Source of the DNA: Verrucomicrobia bacterium SCGC AAA164-M04
GTDB lineage: Bacteria; Verrucomicrobiota; Verrucomicrobiae; Verrucomicrobiales; Akkermansiaceae
Direction of reading: 5' to 3'
DNA length: 64,000 bases
NCBI GenBank assembly: GCA_000383735.1
Contig: KB912070.1
Location: forward strand, 7,334-71,333
Shown here piece after piece: positions 1 to 9,832 of this stretch; positions within the stretch are counted from its first letter, which is position 1, and each line of letters opens with the position of its first letter. Position numbers and translations under genes: made by a program. The notes beneath the pieces are model-generated. The model did no database searches. It was not told where the DNA came from and saw only the letters and a program-made list of their open reading frames with translations.

Positions 1-556
1 ACATAAAGTTGACCTAGGTCTCATTTATGCTGGAGGCCTACTGGCGGGTGATGTTGACACGATAACCTTTACAGGTTCCGGAACCAAGCATTGGAGTCTT
101 CCATTTGATGCGATCCTGACTGCTCGCGGTTCATTTGCGGTTGTAGATAGTCATGGTGACAACGACCGTATTCCTATTTTTGAACGTCAGTTTCTTGGCG
201 GTGCTCGTGATCTTCGTGGCTTCGACTTCCGTGATGTCGGGCCACGTGATGATACCGGTCCCAATCCAACTCAGGAAGTTCTAGGAGGCGCTACCAGCAT
301 CTTCGGTTCATTGGAATTGACCTTTCCTGTGATCGGTCAAGTTAGGGGAGCGGTCTTCTATGATGCCGGTTTTGTGAACTCGGATTCTTGGGATTTTAAT
401 ACTGGTCGGTTGGCCAGTGATGTAGGCGTTGGGGTTCGTTTGAATCTCCCGGGTATTGGCCCGCTGGCTGTGGATTTTGCAGTTCCCGTTGAAACTCCTG
501 ACGAGCAAGCAGATGATGGATCTCAAATCCAATTCTACATGGACTATCAATTTTAA
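1..556 (+). CDS. bamA: BamA/Omp85 outer-membrane assembly protein, C-terminal fragment
   Basis: Only the last ~184 codons are in the window; the reading frame is open from base 2, so the start lies upstream. The protein would be the beta-barrel that folds and inserts other outer-membrane proteins. The fragment shows the Omp85 signature loop (GGARDLRGFDFRDVGP, containing the LRGF core of the (V/I)RGF motif), a following strand 'GAVFYDAGFV' typical of surface-antigen (PF01103) barrels, a 'VGVGVRLNLPGIGPLAVDFA' strand, and a C-terminal strand ending in Phe (MDYQF), the usual barrel-assembly signal. A short in-frame ATG at 311 is internal, not a start. The gene ends just before a terminator shared with the convergent giant gene. 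BamA is more likely than a TamA-like paralogue, but without the POTRA domains this cannot be proved. Confidence 0.85.
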   Translation, partial: HKVDLGLIYAGGLLAGDVDTITFTGSGTKHWSLPFDAILTARGSFAVVDSHGDNDRIPIFERQFLGGARDLRGFDFRDVGPRDDTGPNPTQEVLGGATSIFGSLELTFPVIGQVRGAVFYDAGFVNSDSWDFNTGRLASDVGVGVRLNLPGIGPLAVDFAVPVETPDEQADDGSQIQFYMDYQF

Positions 557-582
557 TAGGGTATTCCTATTTTTAGATCAAC

Positions 583-618
583 AAAAAGATCGAGCCCTTT
601 GAAGTGCTCGATCTTTTT
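583..618. terminator. Bidirectional rho-independent terminator
   Basis: A perfect 13-bp inverted repeat (583-595 with 606-618, stem AAAAAGATCGAGC) encloses a 10-nt loop. The arms carry A-runs and T-runs, so on either strand the hairpin is followed by U residues. It lies between the convergent bamA end (556) and the end of the LamG/CotH gene (630), and should stop transcription of both. Confidence 0.85.
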
Positions 619-629
619 GTTTTCGTAGC

Positions 630-3600
630 CTAGTAAGAGACTTTTAGGCGGAAAAACTGCTTTAAAGATACATCCATTGGAGTGTTAAGCCGATAGGTAT
701 GGCGAGAAATGCCATCGGGATTATTTTCCGTGCTGACAAATATAAGAGAAGCTCCGCTGCCGTCCCAAGAGGCAGTTCCTAAACTAGGGGAAACTTCTAA
801 TGAAATGATCGCATCTGTGGCATCTGGATCTTCTCGGAAGCTTACCGCTGGATAAATGATTCCACCGATATCAATCGAGGAAGTCTCGAGATGTTCTTGG
901 GATGAAAACACCGCGTCGGATAAGCCTTGAGCGTATTCGATGATTGCGACAAAACCATCACCATCAAGGTCGGCAAGAGGGTCGCCAAGGAAAGGAGTGC
1001 CGTCAGCCGTCCCGGGGCTTCCGCCTATTTTTGGGCTAGAACTCCAGCTTGTGGAAAGAGTTGGATCGAGGTCTGAAGAGGGGTTGTTTCGAATAAGGGA
1101 AGGTCCTGTCCCATCCGCAGCCTCTGGCCATGGGCTGATGTCATTATATCGAAAGCTATCAATTATATTGCCATCCTTATCAACTAGGGTGATCCATTCA
1201 CCAGTATTTGAAAGGCGGTTTGAGTAGTCACCAGCAAAAGGAGTTCCCGGATATCTTGTGGCAAAGGCGGTGGTGTTAGCTGCAATGATGAGGCGTTGCT
1301 CGGAATTAATTAGGGTGCCAGGCGGAAAGGTGAATTCTACTCCTTGAAGTTCATTCTTAATTGGGATCAGGACAAAGGCAGCATCTCCAAGATCGACGGT
1401 TTCGGATCCAATGTTTAAAATCTCGATAAATTCAAAGTCGTCTTGATCGAAGGTTGGATCGATCAAGAGCTCGGCAGTGGTTGGGTTATTGGGGTGGTAG
1501 TGAACTTCGCTGATGACGATATCACTTGGTGCCGCTGGTTTTGCGATCGAAAAGAAGGCCTGATTCATAGCGCTCCATGTTCCGGAGGCGGCGTTGTATG
1601 TTCGTGATTTGATCCAGACTGGCTCGTTAATGGTGTCGGGAAGGTTGAGGACAATAGTTTCTCCGCCTCCTTCGGGACGTCCAGTAAGTGAGAGATCAAA
1701 ACTTATATCCGAGCTGCCTGAATTACCCTGATGAATTTCCACCGCGATCGTGTTCTGTCCCGCAGAGAATGCGGAAGTAGGGATAGAAATGGTGTCGATC
1801 GCATTATTTCCGACTGTGTTTCCTGAATACAAGTCGAAGGCCGGATTGGAAGGAAGGTTCGCATGGCGGGCTGCTTCGATTCCATTCACATAGACCACAT
1901 AGGCATCGTCGTAAGTGATTGTAAGTTGGAAATCACCGAAGACCGAAGGGTCGGGAATGGCAAAGGCCTTTCGAAAGTAGGTCGTTGGAAATTTTGCATT
2001 TGAGGGACCCGAGTTTAAAACTGTCGCTTCGTCACCATCACCATAACCAAGTTCGGCGGATCCTGCAGCCCACGAGTTATCGTTAAAGCTTGAGGTCCGC
2101 CAAGCCGTCCCCTGATTGCTTCCGTTATCGAGATACTTCCAGTTATCGCCGTTATTGATGTAGTCTGTTTCAACAACTCCCCCAGGTCCGCCACCTGTGA
2201 TCGGTAACACTGAAGCGGATGGGTTCACGTCTCCGCCGACCAGCCTGGAATCAAGAGGGTCCTGCCAGCTGGTTCGTTCGGGGTCGCCGGTTCCAATCAT
2301 GTAATAGAAATGCGTTCCTGACGTGGGGACGATAGCGCCTATAGACGTTCCTGGCGTAACATCGCCTCCATGCTGGGAGTATTTTGGAGCGGCGAGGTCA
2401 GGGTAAAGATCGGCAAGGCGGAGGTGTCCAAGGAAGTCTTCACTCCTATTGTTGATCACACCAATCAGACTATTCACAGCATTGATCCAATCTTGCTCGT
2501 CGAGAGGGTCACTTCGTTTAGAATCACCCCAGCGGGCGGATTCCGCAATAATGACATCGGAGACGGTAGAGCGTCGTGCCTCCATGAGGTTGAAGACCCG
2601 GTCTCTCGTTAGTTGTCCATTGTTGAAAAGAGCAAGGTGGGCGCGATCAGCAAAACGTAATCGATATTCCTCGGTGCGTTCAGCGAGATCGAAGTGAATA
2701 AATGAAGGATTACTCTTGTTATAGGTACCTCGGCTACCGGAACCATTGGAGGTATTGATACGATCGTTGGCCCCATTCCATTTTCCTCCTGCCCCCATCG
2801 AGTGCTCGCCATCGTGGATGAAGAACTGGAAGCCAAAGCTGTCCCGCTCGCGATCCCGAACGGTATACCAATTATTAGAAGCGCCCACGAAGTCGGATAA
2901 TGGAGCATCGTAGTTGCCTGTATATCCGATAATCATTTGGTAATCGATGAGGTTATCGACATCCAAATAAATTGGAAGTGAGGGGTTTCTCGAACCATCG
3001 GGATTCAGCCCCTGCATCATCATAAAGTTTGTGATGGTAGGGCTTGATCTCTGTGTCCTAGCGATATTCCAAAGCTGGTTCCAGTCACTTCCGGTTGCGA
3101 AGGATCCGTCGGTCGCTTCGGTGTTATATCCTCCGCTGCTACCAGCCGACTTGATGGTGTCGTAACTCTGATCATCTCCTCCGAGGTAAGCTTCTCCATG
3201 ATTGGCTTCAGCTCGTTCCTGTGTCATGTAAAGTCCCCAGTAAATGCCGTTGAGGTAGAGGTGGTAATACCTGCTACGGGTGTAGGGGCGATAAAAGGAA
3301 CTTTGTAAATCTCGCCCCAAAACCTCTCGGAGGAAGGTGTTCGAGGTGCTGTTTTGGAAGGCCCAAGAGTAGTTTTGCGAGGTCCGTAGATCGAGCTTGT
3401 CGAACTTGTCAACACCCTCGGCTCCGAACATTGGGTAGCTCAACTTTCCGTCGCCGTATTCATTTCTAAAGAAAATGCGGAAAGCATGTTTCGGATTTCC
3501 GGTGCTGCGACTAAACCCTCCTCGGACACGAATTCCGCAGTTGCTTTGCAGGTTTGTCGCAGTGTCATCCGGGTGAATGACTTCAAAAGAAGCGGGCCGT

Positions 3601-5534
3601 TCCCAACCTTTTCCTCTGGATCCTGGGTTGACATAGATCCCCTGACTGCCACTTCCCGTGAGATTGCTTTGGTCGGTTGAGATCGAGATCGAAGGGATTG
3701 CCGAAAGGGCGTCGATCATCTCTTGGGCTGAATAACGATTGACGATATCCGGATCCATTCCGTAGTTGAAGGTCTGGCCGTTTACGGATCCAGATGGCCA
3801 GCCGCTCGGGGCAGCTCCACTAGCGTATTGAGTCCGTATGTCATCCAGAAAGAAATAGGTATGGGTGTCCACGTTAGTTGCGAAAAAACCAGACTTAAAG
3901 GCGGCTGCCCGAATCGTCCTTGTCGAATTGATGCTAATTGGGCTGGTGTATATTCTTCCGTTGCTTGCGGTCGGCTCTGAGCCATCAGTAGTGTAGCGAA
4001 TTTGTGCATCTGGGGTTGCGGTGCTTATTGTGAGATTGAATGGCGTTGTGAAAAATCCACGATCAATGTCAAAGGTAGTGTCAGCCACAAAGCCTTCTCC
4101 GACCGGGCCATTGATGGCGTTGGGGGTTGGTATTACAAGGAAGCCGAGGGTGATTCCGTCAGCGGCTAATCCATAAGAGAGCCCTTCTTCCTGTGCTGGA
4201 TATTTGGGAGGAAAATCTCCGACGACTTGAAATCCGCCGTTGTCGGCCTTACGCGCGAGCGCAAGATACTCGCCACTTGAGGATAATTTAAAATTTGTAT
4301 GCAGCTGACTGCCAATAGCCACTTTGTTTTTTCCAGATGCAAAGACAATAAGGTAAGAATCTGGCTGCATCGTAATAGCAGGAAAAGCCCACTCGTTGAG
4401 AGAGGTAGGGTTGTCGGTTAGATAGAAATTTGAGAGATCGGCGGCATTTGGACCGGGGTTATAGATTTCAATCCAATCTTCGTTGTCGCCATCTTCATCG
4501 GTCAGTCCATCTGTGGCGGTATCAGCTGAAATTTCATTGATGCGGGGAGTTGAGGGATCTACATCGACAAAGAGACTGCTAATTTGCGTGGTCTCGCCAT
4601 CCTCGTTGGCAGCGGTGATCTTGTAGGTTGTGCTGGCGTTCGGCGAAATAGAGAGGCTCCCTGATCCGCTTCCATCGGTCTGAGTGAGGACGCTACCAAT
4701 TCCATTGTCGATCGAGATTGAGGTGAATGGTGGGGTGACTTGCCATGAGAGCATTGAGCTGTCACCGGAGTTGATGAAAGTTGGACTAGTTTTGAAGAGG
4801 GGAACGGAAGGTCCGCTGACACTTGGGGGCATCTCCACTTGGATTTGTGCTGCGGTGAGGGCTTCGTTGAAAATTTTAACTTCGTCAATTGCTCCGTTAA
4901 AGCTTTGTCCAGCAGGATCAGCAGCGTCGCGTCCGTGCCCTCCGACGATCACTGGGAGAGCGTGTCCTGCCATGGTGCTACCTGCTCCACGGGAAGTCTC
5001 GACTCCGTTGACAAAGACAATTTTATTGGTGCCATCGAATGACCAAGCGACATGAGTCCACTCTTCAATAGGGACGGTGCCAGCATCGTTGAGGTCATTT
5101 CCCCAGCCACCGTAGTGAATATTTGCGGTGCTATCAGCACGGATCCCGTGATGAAGTTGGCTTGCGTTTCCAGGGCCGTCTTCCTGACCGAAGACCATGT
5201 GGTCAACGTTGCCACTGGGCCCAGACCAGTTCACCCATGCCATCGCAGTGTAGACGGAGCCTGGCCCTAGTCCCAGCTCAGTTCCAGCGAGGCCGGTTTG
5301 GACATAGCCGTCATTGGTTCCCGTGCGATTTCCATAAAATGCCTGACCAAAAGTCGTGTCTTTACTTCCGCCATAGGTCGCACCACCGACCATTGTCCCA
5401 TTTTTTTGAGTTCCCTGATTTGCGACGATTGATCCGTTTTCATCATTAAAAGGATAGTGGACGAGGAGTTCAGCGCTGGTAGGGAGGATAAGAGAGAAAA
5501 GGAGCAGGCTGATAATTAGAGGGCGAGGTGACAT
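630..5534 (-). CDS. Giant secreted LamG / lamin-tail / CotH surface protein
   Basis: A 1634-residue exported protein. Residues 1-21 form a signal peptide (MSPRPLIISLLLFSLILPTS). Domains in order: LamG/concanavalin-like fold (~22-235), a short Ig-like linker (~240-325), a lamin-tail domain (~330-450, 'INEISADTATDG...DWIEIYNPG'), a chitobiase-like FN3 segment (~490-560, 'IRYTTDGSEPT'), a CotH kinase-like domain (~620-1040), a jelly-roll segment (~1150-1290, 'YDDAYVVYVNGIEAARH'), and a second lamin-tail domain (~1345-1480, 'VISEVHYHPNNP'). CotH domains are atypical kinases in other bacteria; activity here is unproven. The combination is frequent in Verrucomicrobiota and Planctomycetota surface proteins. 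A second, shorter member lies at 46987-49569. It is transcribed alone and shares the terminator at 583-618. The role is probably cell-surface or matrix binding (inference). Confidence 0.8.
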   Translation of the reverse strand: MSPRPLIISLLLFSLILPTSAELLVHYPFNDENGSIVANQGTQKNGTMVGGATYGGSKDTTFGQAFYGNRTGTNDGYVQTGLAGTELGLGPGSVYTAMAWVNWSGPSGNVDHMVFGQEDGPGNASQLHHGIRADSTANIHYGGWGNDLNDAGTVPIEEWTHVAWSFDGTNKIVFVNGVETSRGAGSTMAGHALPVIVGGHGRDAADPAGQSFNGAIDEVKIFNEALTAAQIQVEMPPSVSGPSVPLFKTSPTFINSGDSSMLSWQVTPPFTSISIDNGIGSVLTQTDGSGSGSLSISPNASTTYKITAANEDGETTQISSLFVDVDPSTPRINEISADTATDGLTDEDGDNEDWIEIYNPGPNAADLSNFYLTDNPTSLNEWAFPAITMQPDSYLIVFASGKNKVAIGSQLHTNFKLSSSGEYLALARKADNGGFQVVGDFPPKYPAQEEGLSYGLAADGITLGFLVIPTPNAINGPVGEGFVADTTFDIDRGFFTTPFNLTISTATPDAQIRYTTDGSEPTASNGRIYTSPISINSTRTIRAAAFKSGFFATNVDTHTYFFLDDIRTQYASGAAPSGWPSGSVNGQTFNYGMDPDIVNRYSAQEMIDALSAIPSISISTDQSNLTGSGSQGIYVNPGSRGKGWERPASFEVIHPDDTATNLQSNCGIRVRGGFSRSTGNPKHAFRIFFRNEYGDGKLSYPMFGAEGVDKFDKLDLRTSQNYSWAFQNSTSNTFLREVLGRDLQSSFYRPYTRSRYYHLYLNGIYWGLYMTQERAEANHGEAYLGGDDQSYDTIKSAGSSGGYNTEATDGSFATGSDWNQLWNIARTQRSSPTITNFMMMQGLNPDGSRNPSLPIYLDVDNLIDYQMIIGYTGNYDAPLSDFVGASNNWYTVRDRERDSFGFQFFIHDGEHSMGAGGKWNGANDRINTSNGSGSRGTYNKSNPSFIHFDLAERTEEYRLRFADRAHLALFNNGQLTRDRVFNLMEARRSTVSDVIIAESARWGDSKRSDPLDEQDWINAVNSLIGVINNRSEDFLGHLRLADLYPDLAAPKYSQHGGDVTPGTSIGAIVPTSGTHFYYMIGTGDPERTSWQDPLDSRLVGGDVNPSASVLPITGGGPGGVVETDYINNGDNWKYLDNGSNQGTAWRTSSFNDNSWAAGSAELGYGDGDEATVLNSGPSNAKFPTTYFRKAFAIPDPSVFGDFQLTITYDDAYVVYVNGIEAARHANLPSNPAFDLYSGNTVGNNAIDTISIPTSAFSAGQNTIAVEIHQGNSGSSDISFDLSLTGRPEGGGETIVLNLPDTINEPVWIKSRTYNAASGTWSAMNQAFFSIAKPAAPSDIVISEVHYHPNNPTTAELLIDPTFDQDDFEFIEILNIGSETVDLGDAAFVLIPIKNELQGVEFTFPPGTLINSEQRLIIAANTTAFATRYPGTPFAGDYSNRLSNTGEWITLVDKDGNIIDSFRYNDISPWPEAADGTGPSLIRNNPSSDLDPTLSTSWSSSPKIGGSPGTADGTPFLGDPLADLDGDGFVAIIEYAQGLSDAVFSSQEHLETSSIDIGGIIYPAVSFREDPDATDAIISLEVSPSLGTASWDGSGASLIFVSTENNPDGISRHTYRLNTPMDVSLKQFFRLKVSY

Positions 5535-5768
5535 AGGAGTGAGCTTCTAAAAGATGGAGGCTAAGGTTCGCGGTGGGAGTGGGTAGAACAATGGTTTTCT
5601 ACGCTAAGAGTTACAGAGAGTATACGCACTATTTAAGTTGCCTGCCAACGGAAACATCAAATCCTCTCCCTATTGAGTTCTCAGGACTCAAGGAAGTTTA
5701 CTCTAGCTGGCTGCCTCAAACCGATAGCCTCTGACGTGCCGATTTAGACGAGGGTAGCCTCAGCAGTA

Positions 5769-7394
5769 TCAATGAGTTGGGCACTGGTTAATTTGTGTGA
5801 AAAAATCATTACCCTTGTCGTCGACTAGAATGAAGGCTGGAAAGTTTTCTACTCTAATTTTCCAAACGGCTTCCATGCCAAGTTCGGGGAAATCGACGAC
5901 CTCTTGGCTTTTGATGTGCTCTTTGGCGAGTAAAGCAGCAGGGCCACCGGCTGAGCCAAGATAAAACCCACCGTGTTTATTGCAGGCGTCGGTGACTTGT
6001 TGAGAGCGGTTTCCCTTGGCAAGCATGACCATGGAAGCGCCGTTTTCTTGGAAGATGTCGACGTAAGGATCCATGCGCCCGGCAGTGGTTGGACCGAACG
6101 AACCTGATGCCATACCTTCTGGCGTTTTGGCAGGGCCCGCGTAGTAGACGGGATACTTTTTGAAATAGTCTGGAAACTCTCCCTTGGCTTCTAGGATTTC
6201 TTTAAGCTTCGCGTGTGCAATATCGCGAGCCACGATGATATGGCCGGAAAGGGAGACGGCCGTGGTGACGGGATATTTTGAGAGAGTGGAGAGAGTTTTT
6301 TCCATCCCGTCGTCGAGATTGATTTCGACGCCCTTGAACTTCCAGTCTCGAAATTGATCAGGGATGAATCGGCCGGGGTTTTCTTCGAGTTCTTCCAAGA
6401 AAATACCATCTTTGGTAATCTTGGCTTTGGCCTGGCGATCAGCAGAGCAGGAAACGCCGAGTCCGACGGGGCAGGAAGCACCGTGTCGGGGGAGGCGGAT
6501 GACACGGACGTCATGCGCAAAATATTTCCCGCCAAATTGGGCACCTATCCCAATTTTACGGGCGGCTTCAAGGAGCCTGCCTTCGAGTTCGATGTCGCGA
6601 AAAGCTTGTCCGTGTTCGTTCCCTGTCGTGGGAAGTTCGTCGAGGTAGCGGGCCGATGCGAGTTTGACGGTTTTAAGGCAGGCTTCTGCAGAGGTTCCGC
6701 CGATCACGAAAGCGAGGTGGTAAGGTGGGCAGGCTGAGGTGCCAATGGATCGCATTTTTTCGATGCAGAATTCCATTAGACTTTCCGGATTTAAAAGGGA
6801 TTTGGTCTGTTGGTAGAGGAAAGATTTGTTGGCCGAGCCACCACCTTTGGTCATAAAGAGGAATTTGTATTCTGAACCTGGGGTGGCGAATAGATCAATC
6901 TGTGCAGGAAGATTTGTTTTAGTGTTGACCTCATCGTACATGCTTAATGGTGACACTTGGGAGTAGCGGAGGTGCTCTTCCTGGTAGGTTTTGTGAATAC
7001 CGGCCGAGATTGCTTCGGCATCATTGGCGCTGGTCCAAACGCCTTCGCCTTTTTTGCCCATTACGATTGCAGTGCCAGTGTCCTGGCAGCCCGGAAGGAT
7101 TCCTCGAGCGGCGATTTCAGCGTTTTTAAGGAGCATTAGCGCGACCATACGGTCGTTTTCAGTAGCCTCCGGATCGTCTAGAATGGATGCGACTTGCTCG
7201 AGATGGGAGGTCCTGAGTTTGAAGGAAACGGCCTTGATTGCCTCGTTAGTCAGCAGGGTGAGGGCTTTCGGATCGATTTTCAGAATTTCGCGATCTCCAA
7301 CCGTTTCGGAGGTGACAAACTCCGAGGTAATCTTCTCGTATTTGGTGGGATCGGGGCCGAGCGGGAAAGGGTCCTGGTAGTGGAATTCGGTCAT
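5769..7394 (-). CDS. fumA: Fumarate hydratase, class I (iron-sulfur)
   Basis: A 541-residue enzyme of the oxygen-sensitive [4Fe-4S] fumarase family, interconverting fumarate and malate in the TCA cycle. The length matches one-chain FumA/FumB. The N-terminal alpha domain shows '[14 protein letters not shown]' with a cluster cysteine (~104) and '[14 protein letters not shown]'; a third cysteine-rich segment is '[16 protein letters not shown]'. The C-terminal beta domain begins around residue 345 and contains '[13 protein letters not shown]', the substrate-binding loop. It follows the DUF5069 gene by 13 bp on the same strand, so the two are probably co-transcribed. Start ATG 7394 is the only good candidate. 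Tartrate dehydratases are related, but those are two-subunit enzymes. Confidence 0.95.
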   Translation of the reverse strand: MTEFHYQDPFPLGPDPTKYEKITSEFVTSETVGDREILKIDPKALTLLTNEAIKAVSFKLRTSHLEQVASILDDPEATENDRMVALMLLKNAEIAARGILPGCQDTGTAIVMGKKGEGVWTSANDAEAISAGIHKTYQEEHLRYSQVSPLSMYDEVNTKTNLPAQIDLFATPGSEYKFLFMTKGGGSANKSFLYQQTKSLLNPESLMEFCIEKMRSIGTSACPPYHLAFVIGGTSAEACLKTVKLASARYLDELPTTGNEHGQAFRDIELEGRLLEAARKIGIGAQFGGKYFAHDVRVIRLPRHGASCPVGLGVSCSADRQAKAKITKDGIFLEELEENPGRFIPDQFRDWKFKGVEINLDDGMEKTLSTLSKYPVTTAVSLSGHIIVARDIAHAKLKEILEAKGEFPDYFKKYPVYYAGPAKTPEGMASGSFGPTTAGRMDPYVDIFQENGASMVMLAKGNRSQQVTDACNKHGGFYLGSAGGPAALLAKEHIKSQEVVDFPELGMEAVWKIRVENFPAFILVDDKGNDFFTQINQCPTH

Positions 7395-7407
7395 GGCGGT
7401 GAGTGGG

Positions 7408-7836
7408 TTAGAGGCTTCGTCCTTCGTCGACTTCGATGTAGTCCATAAAGGTTAAAATATCATCGCGATCAGTATCGGGATTTTCTTTTTTTCGTTTAGC
7501 AAGGCGCTTGCTCAGATCGTCGCGGAAACCACGGTTTTTCATGTATGCCGAAAACCAGGCTTTTTCGTAATCTGGACGGGTTACGCCATTTTTTCGGGCC
7601 CAAGTAAGGACGTCTTCGTCAGTGTCTCCTTCGATAATTTTAGCTTTGAGGTCATTGTAATCAACTCCAAGGAATTGGCAGGTCCAAAGGTCCATGCCGA
7701 GACCAAGGTTGGTATGGAACTCAGGATGAAGAATTCCGGCGCGATGTTTTCGGATTTTATCGCAAAGGCGCGGAAGGTAAATGATCCCGTCGAGTTCGTC
7801 GCGGGCGGAACGTGGCATTTGATAACCTTCAGACAT
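7408..7836 (-). CDS. DUF5069 domain protein
   Basis: A 142-residue soluble protein of the DUF5069 family, common in Verrucomicrobiota and of unknown function. Features seen: '[26 protein letters not shown]' near the N-terminus, a central '[20 protein letters not shown]' and a charged C-terminal half with '[18 protein letters not shown]'. There is no signal peptide or membrane segment. It is upstream gene of an apparent two-gene operon with class I fumarase (13 bp gap), which suggests, without proof, a link to central metabolism. ATG 7836 and an internal ATG seven codons later are both possible starts. Confidence 0.8.
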   Translation of the reverse strand: MSEGYQMPRSARDELDGIIYLPRLCDKIRKHRAGILHPEFHTNLGLGMDLWTCQFLGVDYNDLKAKIIEGDTDEDVLTWARKNGVTRPDYEKAWFSAYMKNRGFRDDLSKRLAKRKKENPDTDRDDILTFMDYIEVDEGRSL

Positions 7837-8108
7837 GTCCTCAATGAAGCGGGCAACAGTTAGTTGGGCGAACGAAAAACCCAGTAAATCAAGTTAGGTT
7901 GAATTTGACCTGCCTAAAAGTTCTTCACGAAGACCCACCCATCTCTTTGGTGGAGTAAAAGTTTAAGTTTGAGGTGGTGGGGTAAGTGACTGTGCAAAGG
8001 TCTAGTTTCTTAAGACTCGAGCATTTTAAGTTTATCTTACGATATCGACAATAGATTGGCGATCCTCCGAAGGTTCGGAAGAATCGTTCTTCACTGTAAT
8101 CAATCAAT

Positions 8109-9788
8109 TTAGGATTCTTCCTGCCTCTCTTTGATGAAAAAGGAAACAGTGCCAACCACTGCAAGAAGGACCAGGAAGCCCATTCCGATCATGCCGACCG
8201 GAACTTTAAATGCTTCTTTGTGGCTGACGGCGGTGAAGGAGCCGATGGTAGCCATCGACGTGGCGAAAACCATGAGGACATTCCAGATGATACGGATCGT
8301 GCCTTTTGGACGTTTGTCTCCAAGGATCTTTTTGGAGTTCATCATGAGAAGGAAGGTAAAGTAGGCGATGGGCAAAAGAGCCCCGCCGATCACGGAAGTC
8401 GGGACAGCCAGGGCGGTAAGGGAATCGCCGGTCCATAGGAAGGGGAACATGCAGCCTGCGAGCCCGGAAATAGCACATCCAAGAAAGTAGGGTGATGCGA
8501 GCTTGGGCTTTTCAGGCGGGGTATCACTTGGGGATTTTCCTTTTCCAAAGAGCTCTTGAAAAGCGAGCCCGTTGATGAGCATTAGAATGATAATGGTGGA
8601 TAGCGCCATGCCAAGAACACCAATTCCGAAAATTTTCTGGGCCACGACTTTTCCGGTGAATGGCGCGAGAGTGACAGCGAGAGACTTGGTGTCGCGCTTA
8701 TTCATCATGGCTGCGAGCTTGCGATCTGCCTCAGGCAGAGCGTCAAGAGATGTTTTGGTGAACGCGGCTTTGGCTTCGTCGTCACCCTTGAATTCTAAAA
8801 TGGATTTTTCGATGGCAGGGACTTTGAGAAGGGTTTTTTCGCCGGCACCTTCTCCGAGTCCTTCGGTGCTGCCGTGAAAGGAAGAGGCTGCGGCAATAAC
8901 GACGCAGGAAGTGGCGATGAAGAAGGGGACAAAAAGTCCGATTGAGAGGTCGGTGATCGAAAGTCCGCGATGTTTGGGTCCCCACTTCTTTTTAAGGAGA
9001 GTATAGGGAAGAAGGAAGGTCATGTTGATTCCAACGGCGGTTCCAAAGGCCGTAAAGAGGACGTCCTTCTGTTTTGAAAGAAGGAGGTTCTCCCACCACT
9101 CGGGGTTGGATGAGGCCGCAATAAGGGGCTTGTAGCACTCCGCTGGACTGCTCAGTAGTGAGAAATTGGGAATGTATCCCGCGAAAATTTTGCCCCAGGG
9201 AAGAGTCGAACCAAGGCTAATCACCACGGCGAAGAATGAGAGGACGATGATGGCCACCATGATTTTGATGATCTTGTCGAAAAGTTTTGCTCCGCTTCCT
9301 CCGGATTGGTAGAGATAGTTCACGTAGAGTCCGATCGCGAGGAAGACGGCAATAATGGGCCACTCGCCAATGGCATCAGAGAACAGGTTTTGCTGAATGG
9401 CGGCGGTTCCCAGGGCGAACTGAGGCATGGTCCAGACGATATTTGCCATGATGGTGGCAATGACCCATGACCAACCAAGGAGCGGGTGAAGGTGCGTGTT
9501 GATTGCCTGGAGCGGCCTTTCTCCGGTTGAGAGTGTCACGTAGGCGATGGCGGAGAGCATGATGATTCCGCAGATCATCGCGAGGGGTTGTACCCAAAGA
9601 AATCCGTATCCGGAAAGGACGCCTAGGTAGAGGGCTCCCGCCAATGATCCTCCTCCGAGCGTGATGGCTCCCTGTAACCAGCCAGGGCCGGAAATTTTGG
9701 CGTATCCGAAGAATTTCCCGAGCCGGTTCTTGTCTTTCACCTCTTCGATGACATCCAATTCGCGCTGATATTGGTCTTTTTCGCTCAT
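8109..9788 (-). CDS. Nramp-family divalent metal ion transporter
   Basis: An integral membrane protein of ~559 residues. The N-terminal segment 'AKISGPGWLQGAITLGGGSLAGALYLGVLSGYG' is the Nramp TM1 region with an altered DPGN motif ('GPGW...TLGGGS'), so metal selectivity may differ from Mn/Fe Nramps. About eleven hydrophobic segments follow, with a polar insertion (~330-395) between helices. The frame is open further upstream to a GTG at 9869, but that would overlap the divergent ctaB start; ATG 9788 (MSEKDQYQREL) is preferred. It is transcribed away from the cytochrome-oxidase biogenesis operon with a ~44 bp divergent promoter space. It could serve copper/iron-linked respiration, but that is only suggested by position. 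Confidence 0.75.
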   Translation of the reverse strand: MSEKDQYQRELDVIEEVKDKNRLGKFFGYAKISGPGWLQGAITLGGGSLAGALYLGVLSGYGFLWVQPLAMICGIIMLSAIAYVTLSTGERPLQAINTHLHPLLGWSWVIATIMANIVWTMPQFALGTAAIQQNLFSDAIGEWPIIAVFLAIGLYVNYLYQSGGSGAKLFDKIIKIMVAIIVLSFFAVVISLGSTLPWGKIFAGYIPNFSLLSSPAECYKPLIAASSNPEWWENLLLSKQKDVLFTAFGTAVGINMTFLLPYTLLKKKWGPKHRGLSITDLSIGLFVPFFIATSCVVIAAASSFHGSTEGLGEGAGEKTLLKVPAIEKSILEFKGDDEAKAAFTKTSLDALPEADRKLAAMMNKRDTKSLAVTLAPFTGKVVAQKIFGIGVLGMALSTIIILMLINGLAFQELFGKGKSPSDTPPEKPKLASPYFLGCAISGLAGCMFPFLWTGDSLTALAVPTSVIGGALLPIAYFTFLLMMNSKKILGDKRPKGTIRIIWNVLMVFATSMATIGSFTAVSHKEAFKVPVGMIGMGFLVLLAVVGTVSFFIKERQEES

Positions 9789-9832
9789 GTGTAAGGTAGT
9801 CTTGTGAATGGAGGGGCTGCCGAAAAGGAAAA

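Noticed and set aside
311..556. Separate 81-residue gene at the left edge
   Set aside because: The reading frame is open to the start of the window and continues the BamA barrel; the ATG at 311 is internal.
8058..8086. Hairpin TCCGA...TCGGA after the Nramp gene as a terminator
   Set aside because: The stem is interrupted and there is no T-run, so it is not counted as a terminator.
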